Shown here: positions 41,410-53,765 of the stretch, in pieces
Position numbering within the stretch: the first letter of the stretch is position 1
How the letters are laid out: the number at the start of each line of letters is the position of its first letter
Assembly (NCBI GenBank): GCA_029582155.1
Contig: CM055899.1
Coordinates: forward strand, 83,146,556 to 83,210,555
Direction of reading: 5' to 3'
Origin: Panopea generosa
Taxonomy: Eukaryota > Mollusca > Bivalvia > Adapedonta > Hiatellidae
Length of the DNA stretch: 64,000 bases
Made by a program: the position numbers and the translations under genes
The notes under the pieces: model-generated
What the model was told of the DNA's origin: nothing
Seen by the model: the letters and a program-made list of their open reading frames with translations, nothing else
Databases searched by the model: none

Positions 41410-41980
41410 CGCTTTGATATGCATTAAGTTAGTTTGTTCTATAAAGTTACATGCACGATATCTGACTGAATAAGGTATAACATTAAGATTCTAATGTATA
41501 AATCAGAAATAATAAACTTGCCATGAAACGAAAATATTGATGCAAAACCGGGAAATATTGTACACCATTGTATTTCATTGTTGCAAATTGGCTAGATTGT
41601 TTTATTCGAGTAAATCATATTCTAATAATTGGTAAGCAAACATACTAGGATATGTAATTATTTCTTTCTCACTACAATATATTATAAATAACATATGTGT
41701 TTGTCTGCTTATATATACTCACCAATACATTGTCAATATCGGCATATAAAAACGTACATAAATTATAATAACTATATCAATTCAATTCTTTATTAGTGAC
41801 TCAGGCCTCCGGCCCACACACATTACACATTTACAATATAATAGCACATCATTTACACGTGATTTGGAGTTTCAGTAACTATACATTATATTCAAATACA
41901 TTTAAATACATTCAAATACTATGACATAAACATAATAATATTATGACCATATAATTATATTAATATTTGATCAATTTTCT

Positions 41981-42970
41981 TCAGTTGATAAAGGCATAAT
42001 AAAGAAACATAGCTACACATTTTATAAAATTTTCACATTTACATGACATAATAATGTAGAACTTGTTTTTTCTGGGAAGTGTGAAATATTTCTTTGGAAA
42101 ATAAAGTGATCTTAAATCATGATATAGTGGACATATCAGTAAAAAATGATATTCGTCTTCAAGTAATGTTTTACGATGAAAACATAGACGCCTTTCTTTT
42201 GGAATACCTATATGTTTTCCTCGTTCTATAAGTAGACAATGAGATGAGGTTCTAAATGCTTCCATTGATATTCTAAATCTCTTTACATCTAATATATTTA
42301 AATAAGGTTAATAATAAGTTCTTGTTTAAAATATTTATATAAATTTAACTTTGCCTTTCCTCTACCATTCCACTCCAGCTTTGTTTAAATTAATCTGTAA
42401 GTCTAATATAATATCTGTTTATAAACAGTTTTGTAACAGTTTTTCACCATGTTGTTGTTCCCAAACATAACCAAATCCATTTGAATACAAGTTAAGTTTA
42501 AATTGAGACACCCAGTTTTTGTATCCTTGACTATCTAAAAGGACTAACATATCATAACATTTTCTAACACATCTCGTGCTAGGCATTTTTAATATTTTAC
42601 ACCAATATTTTGGATAACATTTGCTGGCAGGTAAGTGCATAAGGTACCGCCCACAGTCACCTATAACTGCAGCATTACAAGAATTAATAGATGCATTCAT
42701 ATATCTTTTACAAGCATATAAATGGACTCTATCTATACATTCCATTTTATCGAAAACCTACAGTTCTGAACCTTTAAACAATATTGGACTAATCTATGTA
42801 TCAAATAGTTTAAAAAATACACTATTAGGTAACGGGCCTAGCTCACTCAATGAATTAAGCATTGTTACTAGCACTCGTTTAGCCTTTATCGCTAATGCAT
42901 TCGCCATCTGGCACATAGATAACTGACTGGTCAAATACAAACGAACATAATTAAACCGTTTACATTATCA
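41981..42970 (-). pseudogene. LINE-B C-terminal domain with Cys/His module
   Basis: 42745-42419 reads MECIDRVHLYACKRYMN, then AAVIGDCGRYLMHLPASKCY and KYWCKILKMP, and WVSQFKLNLYSNGFGYVWEQ, the helical region after RT in many invertebrate LINEs. 42265-41981 reads RRLCFHRKTLLEDEYHFLLI then CPLYHDLRSLYFPKKYF, the EDEYHF...CPLY module (a CxxC-type zinc-binding region, here with CFH). The two frames are separated by a frame change. It ends about 200 bases before the element's 3' end. Confidence 0.8.
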
Positions 42971-44183
42971 ATAAATGATCCATTATATGACCACTTCTCT
43001 ACTCTTGCTAGGCGTCCCCCATTTTTAAATACGACAATTTTTGTTTTCTTTATATTCACTTTCAATTTCCATGTTGTACAATATTTCAATAGTAAATCTA
43101 ACTGCTTTTGTAAACCATTAATAGTATCTGAGACTTATGCAATGTCATCAGCAAACAACAAAAATAGTATTTCCACAATATCAGGTGTCACCTGAGCTCC
43201 ATGTATTCCACTATTATTAATTTCTTCGCTCAGTTCGTTAATGAATAATGAAAACAATATTGGGCTGAGGACACAGCCTTGACGCAACCCGATTGGACAT
43301 TGAAAATACTCTGTATGTGTACCACTAGTCTTTACACATACTTTTACATTTTTATAAATTCCTTGTATTGACTGGAATAATTTTCCTTTGATACCACAGT
43401 TTCTAAGTACAGTAAAAAGTTTATTTTTATGGACACTGTCAAAATCTTTTATGAAGTCTACAAATGCCATATATAATTTTCTACCTTTTTCACATAAATA
43501 TTTAGAAACAATTGCCTGCAGTATGAAAGCATTATCAATAGTAGAGTATTCTGAGCAAAAACCACCTTGTGACTCAGATATTTTATCAAATATTATTGAA
43601 TAGAATGTTATCCGTTTAGTAAGTATGCTAATATATATCTTACTAAAAGTGTCTATTAATGATATACTTCTGTAATTATCTGGATAGTTAAATGATCCTT
43701 TTTTATATGGATAGGTACTAAGATGGAGTCTGCCCATTTATCTGGGTATTCTCTTCTTGAAAACAATCTATTGAAAAGTTTAATAAAATATGGCAACATA
43801 ATGTCTTTACTGTAAATAAAATGTTCAGCAATTAGTACATCCGATTAAGCTTTTTTCTTCTTCAAACGTCTCACTGCGTCCATGACCTCGTCAGCTGTAA
43901 TTTCCGAGTTAAATATAAAACTATCTATGGAATTTAAGTCAACGTTTATTTCTTCAAAGTTAATATCATTATTTTCATCATTGTCATCATTTATATCATC
44001 ATACTGGTTATATAGCGCTTTTAAATGATTAAACCAAGTGTCATTGTATATTTTAGATTTCGCAATAGGATTCTTTGGGTTACATGCTTTAATTTGCCTC
44101 CAAAAATGTTTTGAGTTCTTAATTGATTCTACTATTGAATTAAGAACATTTTTATTATAACAATATTTATTTTCACTGTACAC
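42970..44183 (-). pseudogene. LINE-B reverse transcriptase
   Basis: Linker 44183-43845 ends ITADEVMDAVRRLKKKKA, the RT entry motif. Then come EHFIYSKDIMLPYFIKLFNR and REYPDKWADSILVPIH. The 200-codon open frame 43737-43135 contains NYRSISLIDTFSKIY, ESQGGFCSEYSTIDNAFILQ, palm motif A FVDFIKDFDSVH, motif B GLRQGCVLSPILFSLFINEL and motif C FADDIA, with both catalytic aspartates present. A stop follows FADDIA directly. Beyond it the same frame continues LLLKYCTTWKLKVNIKKTKI then VVFKNGGRLARVEKW. This is the best-preserved coding segment in the window, but it is interrupted at both ends and so not functional as it stands. Confidence 0.9.
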
Positions 44184-44639
44184 AGTTTTGAAAACTTTCT
44201 TTGCACAAATGTATGCATTTAAATCATCAATGGCACTAGTCGTGCGAAAATGACGTAAACATCGACTTTTATCATTTTTAAGGATGCGACATTCACTATC
44301 GAACTACTTTTGATTGGTTGAAGGCTTATTTTTTACTTGTTTTTTTGTATTTAAATTGATCACATGCTTCATCCATAATTTTAACAAAGTCATTTATAAC
44401 GCAATTGATATTCGTTTCTCTTTCATCAATCATATCATCTACGCTATATAATTTGCCCTCCAGTACATTTTCGCGTAAAATGTTTCTGAATTCCTCCACA
44501 TGTTCATCACTAAATTCATATTTATATTCAGTGACACTACTACTCTGATCGTCAATCTGATCAAACTTTACTAAATTACATGAATGTAATATACAAATTG
44601 ATTGGGAGATGTTTACACTCAGTTCTGTCATCCACTTCA

Positions 44640-45430
44640 AAATTTCCTATGGAATCAATAAGGCTTTTAGAGATAAGATAATAATCTATGACAATACAAC
44701 CACTTGCTTATATATGTAAACTGTTCAATTCCTTTATCGCTACCAAACCTTAAATTTACAATATAAAAGCTATAAGTTTTACAAAATTCTTTAATAAAAG
44801 TAAAATACTTTACCAAATGTATTAATTTTGTCATCACATGATTCTCTCTTTATACCGATGTCCCCATTTAATCTATCTTCGTATTCACATGATTCTGTTA
44901 TATGTAAATCTATGTCGGTAAAATCATCTAGCGTTGATGTTCGCGCATTAAAGTCACCAGCGAGAAAAACGTTAGTCTGGGAATTTAGTCTGAATTTCAA
45001 CCATTTCATTTTCTATACTATGAAAACCTGATAATATACCCCTATAAAAAGGAGAGTGTTTTGGTGGTATATACACACCTATAAGTATAAGATCACTTTT
45101 CTAAGTAAGTATACTTTTGTTAATTTTTACTAATACTCCAAATTCAAAACTTTCAGAGAATTGTTTTACATACTGTTTATATACACTGCGTATAATAACA
45201 ACAACTCCACCCATGTTTCTACCACCTTGTACAAACAACTTTGCAGGACAAATAAAATAAATGTGATTTGGAAACTTTTTATCGATATCCTCGAATTCAT
45301 GATCCCATGTTTCTACGATATTATGATATCAAAATTCAGTATGTAAGACATAAAGTCATTATCAGACAATTTATATCTTATCTCTTCAATGTTCCAACAA
45401 ATTATAGATATGGTATGATTGATATCTGGT
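44640..45430 (-). pseudogene. LINE-B APE endonuclease
   Basis: Starts with ICWNIEEIRYKLSDNDF, then ETWDHEFEDI (catalytic ETW; reached by a frame change), RNMGGVVVIIRSVYKQY, YIPPKHSPFYRG and FLAGDFNARTS (catalytic DFNAR box). RLNGDIGIKRESCDDKIN and LRFGSDKGIEQFTYISK follow, ending near DDRTECKHLPIN where live enzymes have the SDH/SKH-type box. These are the motif order and spacing of APE endonucleases. One stop interrupts the strand after NKSILT, and there are at least two frame changes. Confidence 0.85.
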
Positions 45431-46494
45431 GGGCGTTGACCTGACCGCTAGAATACTTCTCCACTGGCATTAATCAACGTGTGATTATCCTGAGCATTTT
45501 CAAGTGCTGGTGAATTTACTGACTAAGATATCACACATAATTAATGAAAAATATTGCTTGGCAAACATAGATGCGCATAATCTTAATGCAGGAACAGGGA
45601 GACACGTATCAATATAATAACGTAAACAGTATAACAAGTCACTGATTGTAATTTACACATATTCGATTATACTAAATATTTGACCACGGCAAAAAGTCCA
45701 TACATGAATGTCACGTGATGCAATAATGATTGCACGTCATCCCGTAATGTGTTTGTTGTATTTCTTACAAAAAAAATAATTGTATTCATCAGATAAATAT
45801 ATGCTTGGATAAGAAATAATGTTTTAATATCATACTTGATTAACTAATTAACTGTTCACATGCCGAACGATGCACCTAAATCCCTATTTATCCTATCGTG
45901 ACGTATTTGTGGTTCATCCATCAGTATTATACTATAAAGACAATATTGTTATGTTACGTTACAGTCCTTCTTTCAATAACTATAGAAAGTTATTGTTATT
46001 TAGGAGCTGCGCGTTGCCAGATCTGAGGGCAACATTGTGCCTTACATATTGTAAACTATTTTTGTTTTAACTATCCTTTAACAAAATAATAAAATAAAAC
46101 AAAGGCGATAAACAAATAATCATTTCCGAGATATGTTTCAACGCAAGCAAACACATGCTATGAGATATTGATCCAAAGAAGATATGAGTATTGGGCCTAT
46201 TTACCGTAACAAGTATTGACTCTTTAATCTTTTACGTTATACTTTTATACGTGCAGTACACGGATAAAAAAGTTTGCTGAATTAAAAACGTATTTAATAA
46301 CAATACCGTAAACCACCCATAACAACAGACTATTCTTTGCAAACTTTCTTTGGCGACACTATCGGATAAATTGTCTTGGATACACCATGTTGGACCTCCT
46401 GTGAAACAAACCGTCAGCAGTCTTGCTTTCATTGGAAACATCTACCCAACTACCACAAATAATTATACCATAGTTTGTGTAAACAGATCCCAGA

Positions 46495-46678
46495 TTAGAG
46501 TAGATACAGTGTTGACTGCCAACGCTAGAGGTTCCGAGTTCGATTCCCTACTCAACCCGTTGGGCTCTCAAAACATAACTCAGTCGAAAAAGAGTGTATA
46601 CAGTGTTGACTGCCAACGCTAGAGATTCATAGCTCGATCCCCTGCTCGGCCCGTTGGACTCTCGGAACATAACTCAGC
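46495..46678 (+). repeat. Doubled tRNA-Gly-like segment, copy E
   Basis: Two units about 93 bp apart, with B-box-like gagttcgattccc in the first. Same structure as in D. Confidence 0.6.
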
Positions 46679-49061
46679 ACGTGTTCTACCCTGAACTGTG
46701 ATATGTTCGTACGAGCTCTGATCTTACACCGTAATTGAGTTGAATTAAATAAGTATAAACTTGACTGCCCTACTGGTATCGCTGGTACATTTTTATCAGA
46801 TTGTTAATCTTGCGCCCAAAATCACTGTAGATATGTTGATAAAAAGCCTACGATGCCCCAGTGTGTACTGGTATTTATCCGAAAGGACACAAAAATGGTA
46901 TAAAATATTTCCAAATAAGGAACAGAAAAAATATTATATTCTTCCATTTTTCATCGTTCCAAAACATGTAAAGAGGTTGAAAGGGAATGGCCGTATCTAA
47001 TGTTGTGAAAACTTGTGACCAGACCCTTTTGCCGATAATTGTTTATGATTTATAACTAATTGTTAAAAATGATTTTAACCTATTAGATAAAATTGATGCA
47101 TGCAGTATTTCTTGATATACGAAACCTTAAATAACACATCACCACAGCTGACGTGCGAGTCTATGATATAGATTCAAGTAGTGTAATTACAGGATAACAC
47201 TAAAATCCAGCAGGATATAAACACTATCATCAAATTAAGTATCCGGATACGATAGGTATTCTGTGATTTATATCACGTAAATTTGCACGGTAGTGCCAAG
47301 TTGTAACTTATTTTGTACACCAATTTAAAACTTTTTACAAATGATAAATCGTTTATGAATAACTTGAAGAACTTGAACAAAATAAAAAACTCCGATTCCA
47401 ATGTATAAAAAAACAAGAAAGTTATTAACATATGAATCAAGCAAATTCCCCACCACAGCACAAATACATACAGACAGTGTAGTAATACCAACTAGAATAA
47501 TGATAATACATGTCTACAGTACAGGGAAGTCGGGATTAAACTGTTGAAACGACCAACAGAAACGATAAAAAGTTCTTGATTGTAATTTACCCGTGGTAGA
47601 TGATGTGATCCGGGCTTTTGTCATGTAATTGTCATCAGCCTACTACAACCTCGCTCTTAATATCTCAATCACCACATCATAATAGTCCACACCTGTCATC
47701 ATAACACAAGTCATCTTGTTCGCTTTATTATGTTATACTTTTCTGCAATCACATCTTGACTTCTTGACAATTACAAAGTTGTGATTTAGAAGTAAAGGCA
47801 GAAAGATAATATTGATATATCCTAGTATTGTATGTTATGTCATCATACACATAATAATAACGATAATATAGAAACACAGCATAATCACTTAAATGAAGCG
47901 TGTCAATGCATGATTGCTGTGTATTATATTCCTGGTGGAGTAGTTCAACATAACCTGTAGAATGATGGATGCATGTGCACTTATAACTCAGAATTATCTT
48001 AAAGATAACTTAAGAATTGGTAGCCCCGATGTCATTATTGGTCTCACTACACAGTTAAACCAATTGTTAGCAACAGGTAACACAATTATATTGCGCTAAA
48101 ATGCCATACGGTTTGATAACAAATTTAATACTTTTCGTAGCACACCAGTATAGAAATAAGCACGTCTATGACTTATACAAGATATATTGTATACGTGGCA
48201 GTTTAAATTCAACCAGCTTACAATACCTTTCACTTTGTAAATGATTGTACATTTATTAAAAAAATGTATTTTATTGCTAACAAATCATCTATATACATGT
48301 ATCAGTGGTAATTGTGTGTTCGTTAATTAAATATCGACTGACAGGGGTATTACTTTTGAAGCCTCCGTTTAATGGTAATGGATGAAACAGAAATCACGGA
48401 CACTTGTTACCTGATAACTGTTCAGCATTCATTACGATGGATTCAAGACCTCTTAACCTAATTGTAATGAAGGTCATTAAAAAAGTATTGTTTATATTTT
48501 GTTAGAAATTAAATTTTCATTAGAAAAGAAGAGCTTTGATAGATAAGATAACGATAAACTTCTGTAATACTTAAGTAATAATGCGCTCTATTTTATGATA
48601 TAGGTGTTATTTATTTAAAGCAAATTTAGCTATTGACATTTCATTGAATCCGATTAACCGTTATATTTGCCGAAGTTCATACTTTACGCAAGATACATTG
48701 CAGTCAATAGATGTATGTTTTGGTGGAGAATTTGTCAGCTCACTTTAGAAATTTTTATATTTAAAATTGTAATTAATTCAAGTATGCCAGAAAATATGTT
48801 TGAAAAGACGATCAGATAACTTATTTCAACTGCCAGTTTAAATGAACTTTCTTACATTACATTACATGAGCGACGTACATGTAAACAGTTAACGTCGCAA
48901 TGCATCTTCAATTATATTATATTGTTTCCTAGTAATCGAAAAATATCATGTTTTAAATATTAACTGAGTCTTTATTTATCTTTAATACAATGGCAGTTGC
49001 AAGATAATTGCTTAAGCTCAATAATACAATGATATGGTTTACAATAATTTAATAATTGTGT

Positions 49062-49125
49062 CAGTATAACTGATAAAAAATATAAAATAATTTATAAAAT
49101 ATATAGTATAACTGATAAATGTTAT
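49062..49125 (+). repeat. Minisatellite, about 3 monomers, copy E
   Basis: Same monomer as D 36911-37130, reduced to about three units and partly scrambled. Confidence 0.75.
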
Positions 49126-49214
49126 TAAACATATTGTCATATACATTAGGTTAAGTTCCGTGCTGTCAAGGAAACGATTAACGAGATCCTAGTGCATATC
49201 ACAGCAGCAGTCGT

Positions 49215-49355
49215 AGTTGTTCCGTTGCTCCGACACTTTGATTCAGTAGTATTATTCGACCCTCCGCAATGGCTATAGGTGGTGTCCTTGAGCAAGACAT
49301 ATTTTCCGCATATTCTTGTAAGTTATAAGAATTTGTTTCACAATAAAAGTTAACA
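49215..49355 (+). mobile_element. Old SINE remnant, copy E
   Basis: Orthologue of D 37225-37365 (gtgtccttgagcaagacata, then tttgtttcacaataaaagt). Confidence 0.65.
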
Positions 49356-50062
49356 CATGTTTAAATTTGAGTAATGTTATTAGAATATGGTTGATGCGTG
49401 TGTAAGTGGACAGGTGTGGCGGATGTTGCATGTTTCATTAGCCCAGCTTCATTAAACACGAGTCTGCTATGGTCTTCCTTTGGTTACCTATGTGCTTCAT
49501 AAATATCTTCCATCAGATGTTATTATACTCGTGCAGGTTCAATCCAAAGTAGATATACATCTTACACATGTGTACTGCATTCTCACTTGTAATAGTATGA
49601 ATCGACCACACCAGACATATAAAGTCGTAACACAACAATCAGACATGTGCACGATATACCTAGCCAGTATTCTCATCACTCAATCTAGACATTTACCTTC
49701 ATACATGCAAATCCTCAATTGTCGTGTAAGGGACAAATTGATGAAGAACATATCACTAAGAGTAAAAATAACTGTGTAAATAGGTTTCAATATATAGGTA
49801 TATATATATATATATATAAATAAATAGGTTAACAAAATAATTGCCGAACTTTCTCTAAAAATTAATATGCATCTATCGTTTGGTAAACACGTGATCATAT
49901 GATAATTCCTGTTCTATACAACAACTTATGTAAAAGAGAAAACGCACACTTTGGAGACATCAACATTTCAAATAGAGTCGTAACATGCCACACACTGAAT
50001 TATATAATAAACGTTTAAACAAAGATAAACCATTCGCATTTGATATTTAATAACATACACAG

Positions 50063-50770
50063 TTACAAGATCGAGAATGATATTTCAATTGTCATTGTGT
50101 CTTGATCTGCAAATATTTGAAAATGACCTTGGGTGAAAAGATTGGCATTTCGAACGTTATAGACATAGAATACAACACGCGTGTTTGATTTTAGATGTAT
50201 CCAGAAAATGAGTCCAAAATAAACAACGTCAGGTTGCCTCGCCATACGTTCGATTGACTGGACAATATGACAGCGACTTTTGAGGCCAGCGTGCAGCAAA
50301 ACACACGTGGCGCCATACATGTCAGCACATATTAACCACGAAACATTTCAGTCTGCGTTATATAGTTAACCCATAGGAAAGTGATAGGTTTACATTAATC
50401 ATTCGTGATATTCAATTGTAATGTACCTTCTACTCACCGTTATTGATTATGACAATACATGAAACGCTAAAATCAAATCAAAGTGTACTATGATGGTCCA
50501 ACACAGATATCAGCAAACGAACAACAAAAACAGCAGTGAACTATATCACATGTTTTACACAATATAGCATCAATGTGCTGATTAATATCAAGGGTGTCTT
50601 CACAATAATGATATTAGCCATTAGGCTAGTAGTTTTCTGTTATGAAGATAACAGTGTATATTGTTCTACATTTGCAGGTTATACATATGAATTAAGTGTC
50701 AATGAACATAGCTTAGCTAAAACAACACAATACCCAGTTATATACTATCGTACAAAATAACAGAAAAAGT
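50063..50770. other. Conserved module, copy E
   Basis: Minus-strand open frame 50320-50063 (85 codons) contains CHIVQSIERMARQPDVVYFG then LIFWIHLKSNTRVVFYVYNV. The matching frame in F differs by about six bases in 52 codons. The plus-strand frame of D is interrupted here. 50536-50760 keeps ILAIRLVVFCYEDNSV. Near 50718 the sequence joins the two D segments described above with the intervening part deleted. No family is recognised. Confidence 0.4.
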
Positions 50771-50944
50771 CTATGAACTTATTGAAAAAAATTCTTATAT
50801 TTGTGAATAAAAAAACAAATAGAAAATATGTACTGCAAGATAACAAAATATAGCGTAAATATATAAAGTTGATTTAACAATTATGTTTGTACGTTTATAT
50901 ACATATTTCTCGAACTATACTAAACGGAACAGCTTATCCGCCAT

Positions 50945-51117
50945 CTGACATTTTATGTACCTGATATTTTATGTACCTGGCATTTTATGTACCTGGCATT
51001 TTATATACCTGACATTTTATGTTCCTGACTTTTTATGTACCTGGCATTTCATGTACCTGACATTTTTGTACCGTACCTGGTATTTTATGTACCTGGCATT
51101 TTATGTACTTTTCTCAA
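50945..51117 (+). repeat. 16-bp minisatellite, about 10 units, copy E
   Basis: Unit cattttatgtacctgg with variants (gacattttatgttcc). Expanded from about 4 units in D. Copy F lacks the array at the equivalent point (about 62590). The 98-codon plus-strand frame across it is a repeat artefact. Confidence 0.88.
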
Positions 51118-51206
51118 AAAATGTCAAAGCAATTTCTTTGAAATTTAGACCAAAATATATAAACCTGTTCATTACAATTTGTTTGACACAAAACATGCAT
51201 GTACAG

Positions 51207-51220
51207 CTAGGGTTAGGGGT
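51207..51220 (+). repeat. Telomere-like TTAGGG tract, copy F
   Basis: About two units (ctagggttaggggt) after gcatgtacag, the shortest of the three orthologous tracts. Confidence 0.65.
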
Positions 51221-51444
51221 CGGCTACATTAGACTATGTTTTGTCGTATGACTGTCCTTCACTTAAGTTGTACTGCTAAATAAATATACATGTCTCAGGT
51301 ATATGTTTTCTTGATGATCTTATCATTCTTAAGTTCTGTAATGTTATTACATGTGATAATTAAAATGGTAAAGAAAAGATTATGTTATTGTTGTTGTTGT
51401 TGTTGCAACACCGGCACAACGTTGTAATTTTATTTACGTCTATA

Positions 51445-51900
51445 CGTCTCACATACCAATTAATTGTGTACTGTTCTACATATAGAGACATGCACTTCTG
51501 GAACACTGGATACATTACCAATGGTTCTAAAAGTGCCTTGTTCCCATAGAAAGTCCTCTGTTGGTTCAAATATGCAGAAAAAAATCATTGGGTTGACCAG
51601 GTTGCTTTTTCACAATTTCGATGGTTTGATGACACTCCTTCATTATTGACAATTCTGCTCATTTGTTGCAGTGTTCACTACGCATCTTTAAACTGTTATA
51701 GCATCATCAAACAGTTGCGAATGTCACCCAAACTTTGCAGAAATCATGAAAATGTTCCAATATTCCCATATGCACAAAGACATATGACATTTAATGCATT
51801 TTTAACAAAAGAAATGTCCAACCGCTTTACACAGCTCTTATTTCTTTGGCGTAATAATCTTGCTACCGTCATGTAAGGAAGGTAATTCTTCAGTGAGACC
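51445..51900. mobile_element. MITE, 456 bp, copy 1 of a two-member family
   Basis: Flanked by TATA at 51441-51444 and 51901-51904. Ends cgtctcacataccaa and, on the other strand, ggtctcactgaagaa, giving a terminal inverted repeat of about 8-9 bp (gtctcac). Copy E lacks it: at 41050-41065 the sequence runs tttacgtctattcgtttaca. About 420 bp of the interior match 58490-58951 (for example acatgcacttctggaacac and cgctttacacagctct). The two open frames inside (61 and 76 codons) look spurious. A 4-bp TA-rich target duplication with no coding region fits a non-autonomous DNA transposon. Confidence 0.82.
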
Positions 51901-53674
51901 TATATGTTTACAAGTAAGAGATAGACAATGTTCATTCAAGAATCATTTATAATATTTGTTATTCTACTATATTGGATATTTGGCACTGATTCATAAATGA
52001 GAATGAAATGAATTGCTGTGCGCAAATCCTTTAATTTTTCTCGAGACTCTATATTTTATAACATTGTTAATCTGCAGTTTGATGTATTTTAATTCTTCAA
52101 GTTGTGCCGACAACTATATACAGCAGTGTATAAATATGCGCTGCAGCTGTATATTCTCACTAATTTATTGAAATTGTACCACCATTCAACACGTCTGGAC
52201 ATTATAAGCTATTTATATCTATGTATCTACGCTTTGATACGCACTAAGTTAGTTTGTTCTATAAAGTTACATGTACGATATCTGACGAATTAAGGTATAA
52301 CATTAAGATTCTAATGTATAAATCGACAATGATAAACTTATAGTCAATTATTGACATGTATTTTGACATGAATCGAAGTTAAATTACAAGGCATACCCTA
52401 TAACTGCAATGAAAAAGAAAATATAAGTGCAAAACAACAGAATCTACCGGACAATATTGTCCACCATTTTATTCCATTGTTGCAAACAGGCTAGATTGTT
52501 TTATGTTTTATTCGAGTAAATCATATTCCTATTATTGGTAAGCAAACATACCAGGATATGTAGTTATTTCTTTCTTATTACGAAAAATTATAAATAACAT
52601 ATATGTTTGTCGGCTTATCTATACTCACAAATACATTGTCAATGTCGGCATGTAAAAACATACGTAAAAAATCATACTAACTATATCATTCATAATAAAT
52701 GAGAAATATCGTTTGTCAGACTGAGATGCGCATAGTCTTAATCCAGAAACAGGGAGTCATGCATAAATATAATAAGGTAAACAGTATAACAAGTCACTGA
52801 TTGTAATTTACACATATTCGATTACACTGAATATTTGACGACGGCAGAACGCTAATACATGAAGGTCACATGATGCAATATTGATTGCACGTCATCTCGT
52901 AATGTGTTTGTTGCATTTCTTCAAAGATAAATTAGTTGTATTCATTAGATAAATATAAACATGTAAATATGCTTGGATAAGAAATAATGTTTAAATATTA
53001 TACTTGTATAACTAGTTAACTGTTTACAAGCATTGATAAGATGCCGAACAATGTACCTAAATCCCTAGTTATCCTATCGTGACGTAGTTGTAGTTCATCC
53101 ATTAGTATTATGCTATTTATACAATATTGTTATGTTACATTATAGTCCTTCTCTAAATAACTATAGAAAGTTATTGTTATTTAGGAGCTGGGCGTTGCCA
53201 GTTTGAGGGCAAATTGTGCATTACATAATGTAAAGTATTTTCGTATAAACTATCCTTTAACAAAATAATAAAATAAAACAAAGAAAGCAATAAACATATT
53301 CTCATTTCCATAATACGTTTCAACGCAAGCAAACACATCCCATGAGATATTGATCCACAAAAGATATGAGTATTGGGCCTATTTACCTAAACAATTATTG
53401 ACTCTTAATCTTTTACGTTTTGCTTTTATAAGAGCAACACATTAAAAAAGGTTTGCTGTATTAAAAACGTATTAAGTAATAACACCGTAAACCACCCATA
53501 ACAACAGACTATTCTTTGCAAACTTCCTTTGGGGAAACTGTCGGATGAACTGTCGCGGAATAACCATGTTTGGCCTCCTGCGAAAAATACCGTCAGCAGT
53601 CTTGCTTTCCTTTGAAACATCTACCCAACTACCAAAAAATAATTATACCATAGTTGTGTAAACAAATCCCGGAT

Positions 53675-53765
53675 AAGAGTAGATACAGTGTAAACTGCCA
53701 ACGCTAGAGGTTCCGAGTTCGATTCCCTGCTCGACCCTTTGGACTCTCAAAACACAACTCAGCAC
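53675..53765 (+). repeat. Single tRNA-Gly-like segment, copy F
   Basis: One unit with ctgccaacgctagaggttcc and gagttcgattccc. The second unit found in D and E is missing. A more decayed version is in C near 27783-27830. Confidence 0.55.

Larger units (their letters stand above)
41780..45527 (-). mobile_element. LINE-B: nearly complete EN-RT unit of an APE-type LINE, inserted in copy E
   Basis: 3.75 kb on the minus strand: endonuclease (about 45430-44640), linker (44640-43850), reverse transcriptase (about 43850-43000), and C-terminal domain with Cys/His module (about 42970-41980), then a 3' end rich in short attga repeats. Flanks carry atatca at 41774-41779 and 45528-45533, a likely short target duplication. 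The same site is uninterrupted in D (about 33100) and F (about 52685). No ORF1 is present upstream of the endonuclease, so the copy is 5' truncated or the ORF1 lies in the lost part. It is broken by roughly half a dozen stops and frameshifts. Clade not resolved; general layout resembles the CR1/L2-like and Jockey-like groups. Confidence 0.9.
40381..51117 (+). repeat. Array copy E (interrupted by LINE-B)
   Basis: About 10.7 kb, or 7.0 kb without LINE-B. Order matches D: telomere-like tract (40850), landmark 1 (41470), LINE-B (41780-45527), landmark 2 (45860), doubled tRNA-Gly-like segment (46500-46678), landmark 3 (47290), landmark 4 (48384), a very short minisatellite, SINE remnant, and the 39-kb module equivalent (50090-50770). 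Relative to D it lacks about 0.9 kb: sequence equivalent to D 37590 joins directly to the equivalent of D 38519 at about 49600. The 16-bp repeat at its end is longer than in D. Confidence 0.8.

Noticed and set aside
43388-43603. Plus-strand open frames opposite LINE-B (also 42621-42926 and 44828-45031)
   Set aside because: Antisense shadows of the LINE reverse transcriptase, C-terminal and endonuclease frames.
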